Shown here piece after piece: positions 1 to 8,013 of a stretch of DNA of 59,510 nucleotides. Location: positions 1,093,796 to 1,153,305 of the forward strand of contig NZ_HG964937.1 in assembly GCF_000613245.1 (NCBI RefSeq). The letters run 5' to 3'. The notes under the pieces are model-generated. The model ran no database searches, had not been told where the DNA came from, and worked only from the letters and a program-made list of their open reading frames with translations. The position numbers and the translations under genes are program-made. Position 1 is the stretch's first letter. The number at the start of each line of letters is the position of its first letter. Source of the stretch: Mycobacterium asiaticum DSM 44297 (GTDB lineage Bacteria; Actinomycetota; Actinomycetes; Mycobacteriales; Mycobacteriaceae).

Positions 1-288
1 GGGGCCGGGTTGGACGTCGAGGGCCTGGGCATCGTGTTCCTGGAAGCGTCCGCGGCCGGGGTGCCGGTGGTGGCTGGCCGCTCGGGCGGGGCGCCGGAAG
101 CGGTGCAGCACGACAAGACCGGCCTGGTCGTCGACGGCAACTCGGTGGACCAGATCGCCGACGCGGTCAGCGGGTTGCTGGCCGACCGGGACCGGGCGGC
201 CGCGATGGGCGCCGCGGGCCGCGACTGGGTGCGCAAGGAATGGCGTTGGGACACTCTGGCCGCCCGGCTCGCGGATCTGCTCGGTTAA
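1..288 (+). CDS. pimB: PimB'-type GDP-mannose:PIM1 mannosyltransferase, C-terminal fragment
   Basis: This is the 3' end of a GT4-family (GT-B fold) glycosyltransferase; the start lies before the window and the frame is open from base 1. The visible part carries the nucleotide-sugar binding motif EGLGIVFLE (an E-x7-E motif), followed by the GVPVVAGRSGGAPEAV loop that usually contacts the sugar donor. In mycobacteria the enzyme adds the second mannose during phosphatidylinositol mannoside synthesis at the cytoplasmic face of the membrane. Assignment to PimB' rests on the motif and on the following fadD15 and SRPBCC genes, which is the order I recall beside Rv2188c. About 95 C-terminal residues are present. 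The TAA stop leaves 33 nt before the convergent fadD15. Confidence 0.85.
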   Translation, partial: GAGLDVEGLGIVFLEASAAGVPVVAGRSGGAPEAVQHDKTGLVVDGNSVDQIADAVSGLLADRDRAAAMGAAGRDWVRKEWRWDTLAARLADLLG

Positions 289-321
289 GGGTGCTCGCGG
301 GGTCAGGGCGACCGGCGCGCA

Positions 322-2124
322 TCAGTCCTTTTCGTAGATCGCCTCGATGTCGGAGGCGAACTTCTCCGCGACCACATTGCGCTTGACCTTCATCGTCGGG
401 GTCAGCTCGCCGGTGTCCTCGGTGAAGTCGACCGGCAGAATGCGGAACTTGCGGATCGACTCGGCGTTGGACACCTGCTGGTTGGCCTTCTTGACGGCGG
501 TGTCCACCTCGGCGACCAGGTCGGGGTCGGTGGCCAGATCACCGACCGAGGCGCCCTCAGCCTTGCTGTTGCGCTGTTTCCAGCCGTCGAACGACTCCGG
601 GTCGATGGTGATCAACGCGCCGATGAAGGGCTTGTTGTCGCCGACCACCATCGCCTGGCTGATCAGCGGATGCGACCGCAGCTGGTCTTCGAGCACCGCC
701 GGCGCCACGTTCTTGCCGCCCGCGGTGACGATCAGCTCCTTCTTGCGCCCGGTGATGGTCAGGAAGCCGTCCTCGTCAATCGAGCCGAGGTCGCCGGTGC
801 GGAACCACCCGTCGGCGAACGCGTCTTCGGTGGCCTGCTCGTTGCGCCAGTAGCCGCCGAACACCACCCCGCCCCGGACCAACAGCTCTTTGTCCTCGGC
901 GATCTTGAGGCTGTTGCCCGGCACCAGCTTGCCGACGGTCCCGATCTTGAGGCCGTTGATCTGGTTGACGGTGATGGCCGCGCTGGTCTCGGTCAGGCCG
1001 TAGCCCTCGTAGATCGTCAACCCGACACCGCGGTAGAAGTGGCCGAGCCGGGCGCCGAGCGGCGCGCCACCGGACACCGCGGCATGGCACTCGCCACCGA
1101 GGGCCGCGCGCAGCTTGTGATAGACCAGCCGGTCGAATACCGCGTGCTTGGCGCGCAGCACCAATCCCGGTTTCCCGTCGTCGTGGGCTCGGCTCCAGGC
1201 CACCGCGGTATCCGCGGCCGCCTTGAAGATCGGTCCTTTGCCGTCATTAGACGCGTTCTGCTCGGCGGTGTTGTACACCTTCTCGAATACACGCGGAACC
1301 GAGACCACCACAGTGGGTTTGAATTCCGCGAACAGCGGCAGCAGATTCTTGATGTCACTGGTGAAGCCCACGGTGACCTTGCTGGTGAACGCCGACAAGG
1401 TCAGCGCCCTGGCCAGCACATGCGCCAGCGGCAAAAAGACCAGTAGCCGCTCGCCCTCGTGCAAGAGCGTCGGTAGGCATTCCTGCACGCCCCGGATCTC
1501 GTGCAACAGGTTCGAGTGGGTCAGCTGGCACCCTTTGGGCCGGCCGGTGGTGCCCGAGGTGTAGATCAGGGTCGCCGCGTGCTCGGCGCGCAGTCCCTCC
1601 TGGCGCGCCGTGAGTTCGGCCGCGTCGACCGATGCGCCGGCTTCTGCCAACTGGTCCAACGCCTTGGGCCCCGAGCCGTTGATGTGCAGCACCCGGCGCA
1701 GGGCGGGCAGTTCGCCGGTCAACTCGGTGACCATCGCGGCATGAGCGTCGGTCTCGGCGAACGCGACCACCGCTTCTGAGTCCTGCAACACCCAGCGCAC
1801 CTGCTCCGCCGACGATGTCTCGTAGATCGGCACGGTCACCGCGCCGATCGACAGAATCGCCAGGTCGAGGATCGCCCATTCGTAGCAGGTCGCCGAGAAA
1901 ATCGAGACCCGATCGCCCGCCTCGACCCCCAGGCCGATCAAACCCAGGGCGGCGGACCGGATCTGCTCGGCCGCCTGTGCGCACGTCACGTCGGTCCAAG
2001 CGCCGTCGACCCGCCGCTTGTAGATCACATATTCCGGGTCGTCGCGTTCGTGCTGGTACACGACCGCCGCGACGTTGTCGTGCTCGTCGACGGTAAAGCG
2101 GGCGGGGACACTGTACTGACGCAC
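322..2124 (-). CDS. fadD15: Long-chain fatty acyl-CoA synthetase FadD15
   Basis: This 600-residue enzyme belongs to the ANL (AMP-binding) superfamily and activates long-chain fatty acids to acyl-CoA through an acyl-adenylate. The P-loop TSGTTGRPKG is at about residues 189-198, the adenine-binding YGLTETSA at 375-382, the ATP-ribose motif WFRTGDLG at 440-447 and the hinge GRKKEL from 459. The C-terminal domain ends with a KVKRN segment that would carry the catalytic lysine. The length fits bacterial FadD15-type proteins. The start is GTG at 2124, preceded by GCGAGG about 8 nt upstream. The gene is divergent from the SRPBCC gene at 2268 and convergent with pimB. The exact acyl preference cannot be read from sequence. 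Confidence 0.93.
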   Translation of the reverse strand: MRQYSVPARFTVDEHDNVAAVVYQHERDDPEYVIYKRRVDGAWTDVTCAQAAEQIRSAALGLIGLGVEAGDRVSIFSATCYEWAILDLAILSIGAVTVPIYETSSAEQVRWVLQDSEAVVAFAETDAHAAMVTELTGELPALRRVLHINGSGPKALDQLAEAGASVDAAELTARQEGLRAEHAATLIYTSGTTGRPKGCQLTHSNLLHEIRGVQECLPTLLHEGERLLVFLPLAHVLARALTLSAFTSKVTVGFTSDIKNLLPLFAEFKPTVVVSVPRVFEKVYNTAEQNASNDGKGPIFKAAADTAVAWSRAHDDGKPGLVLRAKHAVFDRLVYHKLRAALGGECHAAVSGGAPLGARLGHFYRGVGLTIYEGYGLTETSAAITVNQINGLKIGTVGKLVPGNSLKIAEDKELLVRGGVVFGGYWRNEQATEDAFADGWFRTGDLGSIDEDGFLTITGRKKELIVTAGGKNVAPAVLEDQLRSHPLISQAMVVGDNKPFIGALITIDPESFDGWKQRNSKAEGASVGDLATDPDLVAEVDTAVKKANQQVSNAESIRKFRILPVDFTEDTGELTPTMKVKRNVVAEKFASDIEAIYEKD

Positions 2125-2267
2125 TTGAGTTACCTCGCTTGACCTAGGGTGGCGCTTCTCGCCGGGTTTGCCCTCACCAGCCTAATCCGGTCATTCCCGC
2201 AGCATGGAGACCCCCGGTCCGGGCCTCGCCGGGATGGTTGAAAGGGCCGATATGTGAAGCTGGGGCA

Positions 2268-2657
2268 ATGAACAGCATCCAGATCGCCGACGAAACATAT
2301 ATCGCTGCCGACGGCGCGTTGGTCGGGGCCGCGATCGCCGACGAGTCCAAGTGGCGCCGCTGGTGGCCCGATCTCCGGCTGACGGTGACCGAGGATCGCG
2401 CCGAAAAGGGCATCAGGTGGACGGTCGCCGGGGCCCTGACCGGCACCATGGAAATCTGGCTGGAACCGTCGATGGACGGCGTGGTGCTGCACTACTTCCT
2501 GCACGCGGAACCGACCGGAGTGTCCGGATCGGACCTGGCGAAGCTCAACCTGGCAAAGCTGACACACCGCCGACGGGTGGCGGGCAAAAAAATGGCGTTC
2601 GAGGTGAAAACGACTTTGGAAGCGGCACGTCCCGTCGGCGTTTCTCCGGTAATTTAA
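2268..2657 (+). CDS. SRPBCC/START-like protein (Rv2186c type)
   Basis: The protein has 129 residues from ATG 2268. An upstream in-frame TTG at 2238 is possible but would add ten poorly conserved residues. The alternation of beta strands, the early KWRRWWPDLRL helix-strand segment and the C-terminal amphipathic helix (RRRVAGKKMAFEVKTTLE) resemble the polyketide cyclase/SRPBCC fold, which forms a hydrophobic ligand cavity. The ligand is unknown. It is followed 109 nt later by a second SRPBCC protein and then by an ArsA-type ATPase, a conserved mycobacterial arrangement. Tryptophans near the N-terminus are typical of the family. No signal peptide or membrane segment is visible, so it is presumably cytosolic. 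Confidence 0.8.
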   Translation: MNSIQIADETYIAADGALVGAAIADESKWRRWWPDLRLTVTEDRAEKGIRWTVAGALTGTMEIWLEPSMDGVVLHYFLHAEPTGVSGSDLAKLNLAKLTHRRRVAGKKMAFEVKTTLEAARPVGVSPVI

Positions 2658-2766
2658 CCGGGTCAAGATAGGCGTCAGGAGCGCTGCAAAAGAGTAGCGT
2701 TCCTGCAGGGAGACGGGGGCGCTCCCACAACTGACCGGATCCGAACCGGGAAAGGGAAGCAGCCAA

Positions 2767-3201
2767 GTGGCGGACAAGACGACTCAGACGATCTATATCG
2801 ACGCCGATCCCGCCGAGGTGATGCGGGCGATCGCCGACATCGAGTCCTATCCGGACTGGATCAACGAGTACAAGGAAGTCGAAGTTCTCGAGGCCGACGA
2901 CGAGGGCTACCCCAAAAAGGCGCGCATGTTGATGGACGCGACCATCTTCAAAGACACCCTGATCATGAATTACCAGTGGCCCGCTGACCGCAAATCGCTG
3001 AGTTGGACCCTGGAATCCAGCTCGCTGCTCAAGTCCCTGGAGGGTACGTACATCCTGGCGCCCAAGGGTTCTGGGACCGAGGTCACCTACGAGCTGGCGG
3101 TCGACCTGGCGGTTCCGATGATCGGGATGCTCAAGCGCAAGGCCGAACGGCGGCTGATCGACGGCGCATTGAAAGATCTGAAGAAACGAGTCGAGGGCTG
3201 A
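2767..3201 (+). CDS. SRPBCC/polyketide cyclase-like protein TB16.3 (Rv2185c type)
   Basis: This is a 144-residue START-like protein with the classic opening IYIDADPAEVMRAIADIESY and the following YPDWI, which mark the cyclase/dehydrase family. A long C-terminal helix (MLKRKAERRLIDGALKDLKK) would cap the ligand cavity. I recall the orthologue as the abundant 16.3-kDa protein of M. tuberculosis; its ligand is not established. The GTG start at 2767 follows GGGAAAGGGA about 10 nt upstream. Its TGA (3199-3201) overlaps the most likely start region of the downstream ArsA-like gene, suggesting translational coupling. Confidence 0.87.
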   Translation: MADKTTQTIYIDADPAEVMRAIADIESYPDWINEYKEVEVLEADDEGYPKKARMLMDATIFKDTLIMNYQWPADRKSLSWTLESSSLLKSLEGTYILAPKGSGTEVTYELAVDLAVPMIGMLKRKAERRLIDGALKDLKKRVEG

Positions 3202-4460
3202 GTGATTCCGCGGCGCCCGCCCCGGCCCGGATCAGTCTGTTTGTAGGTAAGGGTGGGGTAGGAAAATCCACCCTGGCGTGTGCGACCGCCGTTCGCGACG
3301 CCGGCGATGGTCAGCGCGTGCTGGTGGTGTCCACCGATCAGGCCCACTCGCTGGGTGACGTGTTAGGTGTCCCGGTGCCGCCGACCGGCCGGGGCGACGC
3401 GATCCGAGTGCTTGCCGACGACGCCGAGACCGGCGGCGGCTTTCTCGACGCGCTGGCGCTGGACACCCTGGCGCTGCTCGAAGACCGGTGGCGCGACGTC
3501 GTCGACGCCCTCGACGCGCAATTTCCGGAATCCGACATCAGTCGCATTGCGCCCGAAGAACTTTCGGCGCTGCCTGGCATCCAGGAAGTGCTCGGCCTGC
3601 ATGCCGTCGGCGAGCTGGCGAAGTCGGGCCGTTGGGATCGCATCGTGGTGGATTGCGCTTCGACCGCGGACGCGCTGCGCATGCTGACTTTGCCCGCCAC
3701 CTTCGGGCTGTACGTCGAACGGGCCTGGCCGCGGCATCGCCGACTCAGCATCGGCAGCGACGACAGCCGCTCGGCAGCAGTGGTCGAATTGCTGGAACGG
3801 ACCAGCGCCGGCGTGGAACGGTTGAGTTCGCTGCTGACCGACGGAGACCTGGTCGGCGCGCACCTGGTCCTCACACCCGAGCGGGTGGTGGCCGCCGAGG
3901 CGGCTCGCACTCTGGGGTCGCTGTCGTTGATGGGTGTTCGGGTCGAAGAACTGCTCGTCAATCAGGTGCTGGTGCGGGACGAGACCTACGAATACCGCAG
4001 TCTGCCCGACCATCCCGCGTTCTACTGGTATGCCGAACGCATCTCTGAGCAGCGCGCCGTGCTGGAAGAACTCGACGCCACGATCGGCGACGTCGCGCTG
4101 ATCCTCATCGCCCACCAGGCCGGAGAACCGATCGGGACCAAGGCGCTGGCCGAGTTGCTGGACAGCGCCCGGCGCCGCCGCGGCTCCGAGCCGCCGGCCC
4201 CGGTGCGCCCCATCGTCGACCTGGAGTCCGGCTCCGGCCTCGATTCGGTGTACCGGCTGCGGTTGGCGTTGCCGCAGCTCGACCCCGCAACGCTGGCGCT
4301 GGGCCGCTCGGACGACGATCTGATAATCAGTGCGGGCGGGGTGCGCCGGCGAATTCGGTTAGCCTCGGTATTACGGCGGTGTACCGTGCTGGACGCACAG
4401 TTGCGCGGCGGGGAGCTGACCGTTCGATTTCAACCGGATCCGGAGGTATGGCCAAAGTGA
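3198..4460 (+). CDS. ArsA/GET3-like ATPase (Rv2184c type), start codon uncertain
   Basis: The protein belongs to the deviant Walker-A (SIMIBI) ATPases related to ArsA/Get3. The P-loop GKGGVGKST lies close to the N-terminus, followed by the switch-I-like DQAHSLGDVL. Such ATPases act as dimers in metalloid export or membrane-protein/lipid targeting; the substrate here is unknown. The N-terminus is problematic. No ATG or GTG lies in frame before the P-loop. The options are CTG at 3198 (used here, 420 residues, overlapping the TB16.3 stop) or TTG at 3003 inside TB16.3. The first conventional downstream start, GTG 3318, would remove the P-loop. The 3' end overlaps the next gene by 13 nt. Confidence 0.8.
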   Translation: MSDSAAPAPARISLFVGKGGVGKSTLACATAVRDAGDGQRVLVVSTDQAHSLGDVLGVPVPPTGRGDAIRVLADDAETGGGFLDALALDTLALLEDRWRDVVDALDAQFPESDISRIAPEELSALPGIQEVLGLHAVGELAKSGRWDRIVVDCASTADALRMLTLPATFGLYVERAWPRHRRLSIGSDDSRSAAVVELLERTSAGVERLSSLLTDGDLVGAHLVLTPERVVAAEAARTLGSLSLMGVRVEELLVNQVLVRDETYEYRSLPDHPAFYWYAERISEQRAVLEELDATIGDVALILIAHQAGEPIGTKALAELLDSARRRRGSEPPAPVRPIVDLESGSGLDSVYRLRLALPQLDPATLALGRSDDDLIISAGGVRRRIRLASVLRRCTVLDAQLRGGELTVRFQPDPEVWPK

Positions 4461-4849
4461 GTACGGGTCATACCGATATCGGTCCGGAGTTGCGCAAATT
4501 GGCGCAGGCGATCGTGGACGGGATCGATCCCGCCGTGCGCGCCGCGGCGACCCTGGCGGCCAGCGGTGGGACCGGCAAGTGCCAGCAGGTGTGGTGCCCG
4601 GTGTGCGCGCTGGCGGCGGTGGTCAACGGTGAGCAGCACCCGTTGGTGACGGTTATCGCCAACCACAGTGTGGCGTTGTTGGAAGTCATCCAATCCATCG
4701 TCGACGACATGCACGACGCGGCCGATCCCGCACCCGAAGATGACCCTCCGGGCGGCGGTCTAGCCACCGACCCCGCCCCGCCGAGCACCAACGGCAACGG
4801 CGCTGCTAGGACCGGTTACCAGGCCATCCCGGTTACCGTGCAGGAGTAG
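4448..4849 (+). CDS. Conserved hypothetical protein with Cys cluster (Rv2183c type)
   Basis: This is a 133-residue protein of unknown function, starting at ATG 4448 inside the end of the ArsA-like gene; GTG 4457 is an alternative with a better-spaced GGAGG. The centre holds KCQQVWCPVCALA, a C-x4-C-x2-C pattern that could bind zinc or an iron-sulfur cluster, followed by a predicted helix. The tail from about residue 90 is rich in Pro, Asp and Gly and likely disordered. Overlap with the ATPase gene implies co-translation and a related role. No family function is known to me. Confidence 0.78.
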   Translation: MAKVSTGHTDIGPELRKLAQAIVDGIDPAVRAAATLAASGGTGKCQQVWCPVCALAAVVNGEQHPLVTVIANHSVALLEVIQSIVDDMHDAADPAPEDDPPGGGLATDPAPPSTNGNGAARTGYQAIPVTVQE

Positions 4850-4901
4850 GCGAGGGCGAGCGGCCCTAGCTCGCGAGGTGGTCCGAGCCTGCAGGGATCG
4901 G

Positions 4902-4907
4902 TACAGT
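4902..4907 (+). promoter_or_regulatory. Candidate -10 element upstream of the acyltransferase gene
   Basis: TACAGT fits the mycobacterial TANNNT -10 consensus. Transcription would start near 4914, giving a leader of about 30 nt before ATG 4945, which has a GAGAGGGAG ribosome site. No clear -35 is present. This is inference from pattern alone. Confidence 0.35.
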
Positions 4908-4944
4908 TGGCGCAGACACCATCCGGTGCAGCCGAGAGGGAGTT

Positions 4945-5694
4945 ATGTGGTACTACCTGTTCAAGTACGTTCTCCTCGGCCCGCTCCTGTCCTTGCTGGG
5001 TCGCCCGAAAGTCGAAGGGCTGCACCATGTTCCGAGTTCCGGCCCGGTAATTCTGGCAAGTAACCACCTGGCGGTCATGGACAGTTTCTTCCTGCCGCTG
5101 GTGGTGCGCAGGCGCATCACCTTCCTGGCCAAGAGCGAATACTTCACCGGCACCGGAGTGAAGGGTTGGTTCAACCGCTGGTTCTACACCGCGGTCGGGC
5201 AGGTGCCGATCGACCGCACCGACTCCGAAGCCGCCCAGGCCGCGCTGGAGACCGCCAAGCAAGTACTGGCCCAGGGCAAGCTGCTGGGGATGTATCCCGA
5301 GGGCACCCGTTCGCCGGACGGGCGCCTGTACAAGGGAAAGACTGGGCTGGCACGACTGGCGTTGCAGACGGGCGTTCCGGTGATCCCGGTGGCGATGATC
5401 GGCACCAACAAGGTCAACCCGCCCGGCACGTCGATGCTGCGGTTCGGCCGCGTCACCGTTCGGTTCGGCAAGCCGATGGACTTCTCCCGGTTCGACGGGC
5501 TGGCCGGCAATCACTTCATCGAGCGCGCCGTCATCGACGAGGTGATGTACGAGCTGATGGGTCTGTCCGGTCAGGAATACGTCGACATCTACGCCGCCAG
5601 CGTGAAAGACGGCAGCGCCGGGGACGGCGACGCGGACGGGTCCAAACCGGATTCCGCCACCGCCGACCGGATTCCGGAAACGCAGGCCGGTTGA
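4945..5694 (+). CDS. 1-acyl-sn-glycerol-3-phosphate acyltransferase (PlsC family, Rv2182c type)
   Basis: This is a 249-residue membrane-associated acyltransferase of the PlsC/LPLAT family, which makes phosphatidic acid from lysophosphatidic acid. The catalytic H-x4-D motif is NHLAVMD near residues 33-39. The substrate-binding EGTRS motif lies near residue 119, and a hydrophobic patch with VPVIPV follows, in the family order. The N-terminal segment MWYYLFKYVLLGPLLSLLG is hydrophobic and likely anchors the protein. The ATG start at 4945 has GAGAGGGAG just upstream. The C-terminal 30 residues are acidic and low-complexity. Its place after the START-like and ATPase genes suggests a lipid-metabolism role for the whole group. 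Confidence 0.9.
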   Translation: MWYYLFKYVLLGPLLSLLGRPKVEGLHHVPSSGPVILASNHLAVMDSFFLPLVVRRRITFLAKSEYFTGTGVKGWFNRWFYTAVGQVPIDRTDSEAAQAALETAKQVLAQGKLLGMYPEGTRSPDGRLYKGKTGLARLALQTGVPVIPVAMIGTNKVNPPGTSMLRFGRVTVRFGKPMDFSRFDGLAGNHFIERAVIDEVMYELMGLSGQEYVDIYAASVKDGSAGDGDADGSKPDSATADRIPETQAG

Positions 5695-5728
5695 CCACCC
5701 AGGCCGTGAGTGGACCGCGCGGGCCTGA

Positions 5729-7009
5729 TCAGCCCGCGGCCGCTACCGGGGTGCGTTCCCGCGCGGCCAACCGTGTCGGCGCCACCTGCGCGGTGACGGT
5801 CACACCGGCGACCACGATCACCGCCAGCGCCCACCACACATAGGACATCCCGAGCAGCTGCCGCCACCAGGCCGCCGTCGTCTCGTGGTGCTTGGGCAGC
5901 AGGTCGATGGGCGTCCACCGCATCAACGCCACGCCCAGCAGGGTGACGACGCCCATCGCGACGTTGCGGCGTCGCCAGGCCAGCACTCCGGTTACCAGCA
6001 CGGCCGGCAGCATCCACACCCAGTGGTGCGACCACGACACCGGCGAAACCACCAACCCGAACAGGGCCACACAGATGACGGCCAGGGGTGCCTCGTCGGC
6101 CCGCAGCACCCGGCGCATCGCCCAGATGGTCGCGCCCAGCACCAGCAGACAGGCCAGCACCCACCAGGGGAACCTCTGCTGCTGCTCGAGCCCCAACCGG
6201 GCCAGGGCGCCCGCAATGTTCTGGTCGGTGTTCAGCGCCGCCTCGCCGATGCGGTCGGTGTGGTGCAGCGTGCGGGTCCAGTACTCCCAGGAATCACGCC
6301 AGGCCAGCGCGAAACCAACCAGCGTCGCGGCCACAAAGGTCACCATCGAGGTGATCGTGGCGCGGGTGTCGCGCCGGAGCAGGAAGTACAGCAGGAACAC
6401 CGCCGGGGTGAGCTTGAGCGCGATGCCCAAGCCGAGCAGCACTCCTCGCGGCCATGGTGTGCGACGGGGGAGGCAGTCGGCGAGCACCAGCGTCATCAGC
6501 ACGGCGTTGATCTGGCCGAAGGCGAAGTTCGAGCTGATCGGTTCCAGCCAGATCGACGCCGGCGCGACGATGACCACGGCCAACCACCAGCGGCGCAGCC
6601 AGGCCGGGCCGGGCAGCAGATCGGAGTCGGCCCACACATCAAGGCGGGTCAGCACGATCGCCGTCGACACCAACAGCACCGCGAGCGTCAACGCTGTGAT
6701 CGCGACACTGGCGACCGGCATCCCCATCCAGGCGAACGGGCTGAACACCACCGCCGCCAACGGCGGATAGGTGAACGGCAGGTCCACGATCGGTGTGTGG
6801 AACATCACGTTGCCGCTGTACAACGGCCGCCCGTCCAGCCAGGCGCGGCCGCCCATCTGATAGACGTCGATGTCGATGCGGTACGGAATATGCCCGAAGA
6901 GCTGCCAGCACGTGTTGGCCAGCGCCAGCGCGGCCAGCAGCCAGAGCAGGCACCACAACCACACCCGCCCGGATCGACTGCCCACCACGGGCGACTGCCA
7001 TCTACTCAT
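5729..7009 (-). CDS. Polyprenyl-phosphomannose alpha-1,2-mannosyltransferase, GT87 family (Rv2181 type)
   Basis: This 426-residue polytopic protein has about ten or more hydrophobic segments and belongs to the GT-C glycosyltransferases that use polyprenyl-phosphate-mannose. The first extracytoplasmic loop contains YRIDIDVYQMGG, where the DxD-like acidic pair expected for the catalytic site occurs. I recall the orthologue Rv2181 as adding single alpha-1,2-mannose branches to lipomannan/lipoarabinomannan. The length matches that orthologue. The start is ATG 7009. The gene is convergent with the acyltransferase gene and divergent from the membrane-protein gene at 7101. Confidence 0.88.
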   Translation of the reverse strand: MSRWQSPVVGSRSGRVWLWCLLWLLAALALANTCWQLFGHIPYRIDIDVYQMGGRAWLDGRPLYSGNVMFHTPIVDLPFTYPPLAAVVFSPFAWMGMPVASVAITALTLAVLLVSTAIVLTRLDVWADSDLLPGPAWLRRWWLAVVIVAPASIWLEPISSNFAFGQINAVLMTLVLADCLPRRTPWPRGVLLGLGIALKLTPAVFLLYFLLRRDTRATITSMVTFVAATLVGFALAWRDSWEYWTRTLHHTDRIGEAALNTDQNIAGALARLGLEQQQRFPWWVLACLLVLGATIWAMRRVLRADEAPLAVICVALFGLVVSPVSWSHHWVWMLPAVLVTGVLAWRRRNVAMGVVTLLGVALMRWTPIDLLPKHHETTAAWWRQLLGMSYVWWALAVIVVAGVTVTAQVAPTRLAARERTPVAAAG

Positions 7010-7018
7010 GTCGCAGAC

Positions 7019-7024
7019 AGCCTA
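7019..7024 (-). promoter_or_regulatory. -10 element for the GT87 mannosyltransferase gene
   Basis: On the minus strand TAGGCT lies 9-10 nt before ATG 7009, so transcription would begin only a few bases before the start codon. It fits TANNNT; no -35 is obvious. Confidence 0.45.
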
Positions 7025-7087
7025 ATCGTTATCTTGCGTAGTCTTGCCCGCGCAGCGCGGCTTCCGGCGCGGGCGCGTCGGCGGGCG

Positions 7088-7093
7088 TAGTTT
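7088..7093 (+). promoter_or_regulatory. -10 element, probably giving a leaderless mRNA for the gene at 7101
   Basis: TAGTTT precedes a T-run and tandem GTG codons at 7098 and 7101. The 7-nt gap to GTG 7101 is the spacing expected if transcription starts at the start codon itself. Confidence 0.4.
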
Positions 7094-7100
7094 TTTTGTG

Positions 7101-7967
7101 GTGCGCCATTGGCTGGAGCATGACATCGTCGACCGCGGCAGGCTGCCGCTGCTGTGCTGCCTGATCGCCTTCATCCTGACCTTCTTCGTCACCCGGTCCT
7201 GTGTGCGGTTCATTCGCCATCGGGGCGACCGGGGCAGGCCGGCGAGGTGGTGGCAACCCCGCAACATTCACATCGGGACCGTGCACATTCACCACGTGAC
7301 ATTCGGCGTGCTGCTGGTGATGGTGTCCGGGTTGACCATGGTCACCTTGGCCGTGAACGGCGATGGGCCCGAGTTGACCGTCGCGGCAACCCTTTTCGGG
7401 ATTGGTGCGGCCCTTGTGCTGGACGAGTACGCCCTCATTCTGCACCTGTCCGACGTTTATTGGGAGGAGGACGGCCGCAGCTCGGTGGACGCGGTGTTCG
7501 CCGCGGTGGCCGTGGCCGGCTTGTTGATGCTCGGGTTGCATCCGCTGATGTTCATCCTGCCGATCCGCCACGACGGCAACTGGGTGACGTTGCAGAGCAC
7601 GCTGGCCGGCGCGCTGGTGCTGACCCTGCCGTTGGCCGTGGTGGTGCTGCTCAAGGGGAAGGTCTGGACGGGTCTGCTGGGCATGTTCATCGTGGTGCTG
7701 CTGGTGATCGGGGCGATCCGGCTATCCCGCCCGCACGCACCGTGGGCGCGCTGGCGCTACACGACCCGGCCGGCCAAGATGCGGCGGGCCTTGCAGCGTG
7801 AACGCCGATGGCGGCGCCCGGTGGTGCAGGCGAAGCTGTGGTTGCAGGGCGCAATCGCCGGAACGCCCGGGCTGCCTGACGAGCGCGCGGTCGCTGCCCA
7901 GCTGGACCTCGATGTGCATCCGGCGCCGCCGCCCGAGGGCACCGAGCCGATTCCGATTGTTGGGTGA
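7101..7967 (+). CDS. Conserved integral membrane protein (Rv2180c type)
   Basis: This is a 288-residue protein with about six hydrophobic segments (LPLLCCLIAFILTFFVTRS, VLLVMVSGLTMVTLAV, and others in the first 210 residues) and a basic C-terminal cytosolic tail. Between the first two segments is IHIGTVHIHHVTFG, a histidine-rich stretch (H-x-H-H) that could bind a metal or haem. A second acidic patch, YWEEDGRSSVD, follows the third segment. No function is known to me. GTG 7101 was preferred to GTG 7098 because of the spacing to the -10 element; an ORF from 7044 is open but has no ribosome site. It is followed by an RNase gene 46 nt downstream. Confidence 0.8.
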   Translation: MRHWLEHDIVDRGRLPLLCCLIAFILTFFVTRSCVRFIRHRGDRGRPARWWQPRNIHIGTVHIHHVTFGVLLVMVSGLTMVTLAVNGDGPELTVAATLFGIGAALVLDEYALILHLSDVYWEEDGRSSVDAVFAAVAVAGLLMLGLHPLMFILPIRHDGNWVTLQSTLAGALVLTLPLAVVVLLKGKVWTGLLGMFIVVLLVIGAIRLSRPHAPWARWRYTTRPAKMRRALQRERRWRRPVVQAKLWLQGAIAGTPGLPDERAVAAQLDLDVHPAPPPEGTEPIPIVG

Positions 7968-8001
7968 GCAGCCGCACCCGGCCTCACTAGCTAGCCCGCA
8001 T

Positions 8002-8007
8002 TAGGCT
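8002..8007 (+). promoter_or_regulatory. -10 element for the exoribonuclease gene (leaderless)
   Basis: TAGGCT ends 6 nt before ATG 8014, which places the transcription start at or next to the start codon. No Shine-Dalgarno is visible, consistent with a leaderless mRNA. Confidence 0.5.
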
Positions 8008-8013
8008 GCGGCG

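Noticed and set aside
5885..7090. 401-codon open frame opposite the GT87 mannosyltransferase
   Set aside because: It is Gln/Arg/His-rich with no domain, no ribosome site, and mirrors GC-rich third positions of the real gene; other long antisense frames (8480-10078, 12157-13296, 21302-22447, 25267-27219, 33786-35423) were rejected for the same reason.
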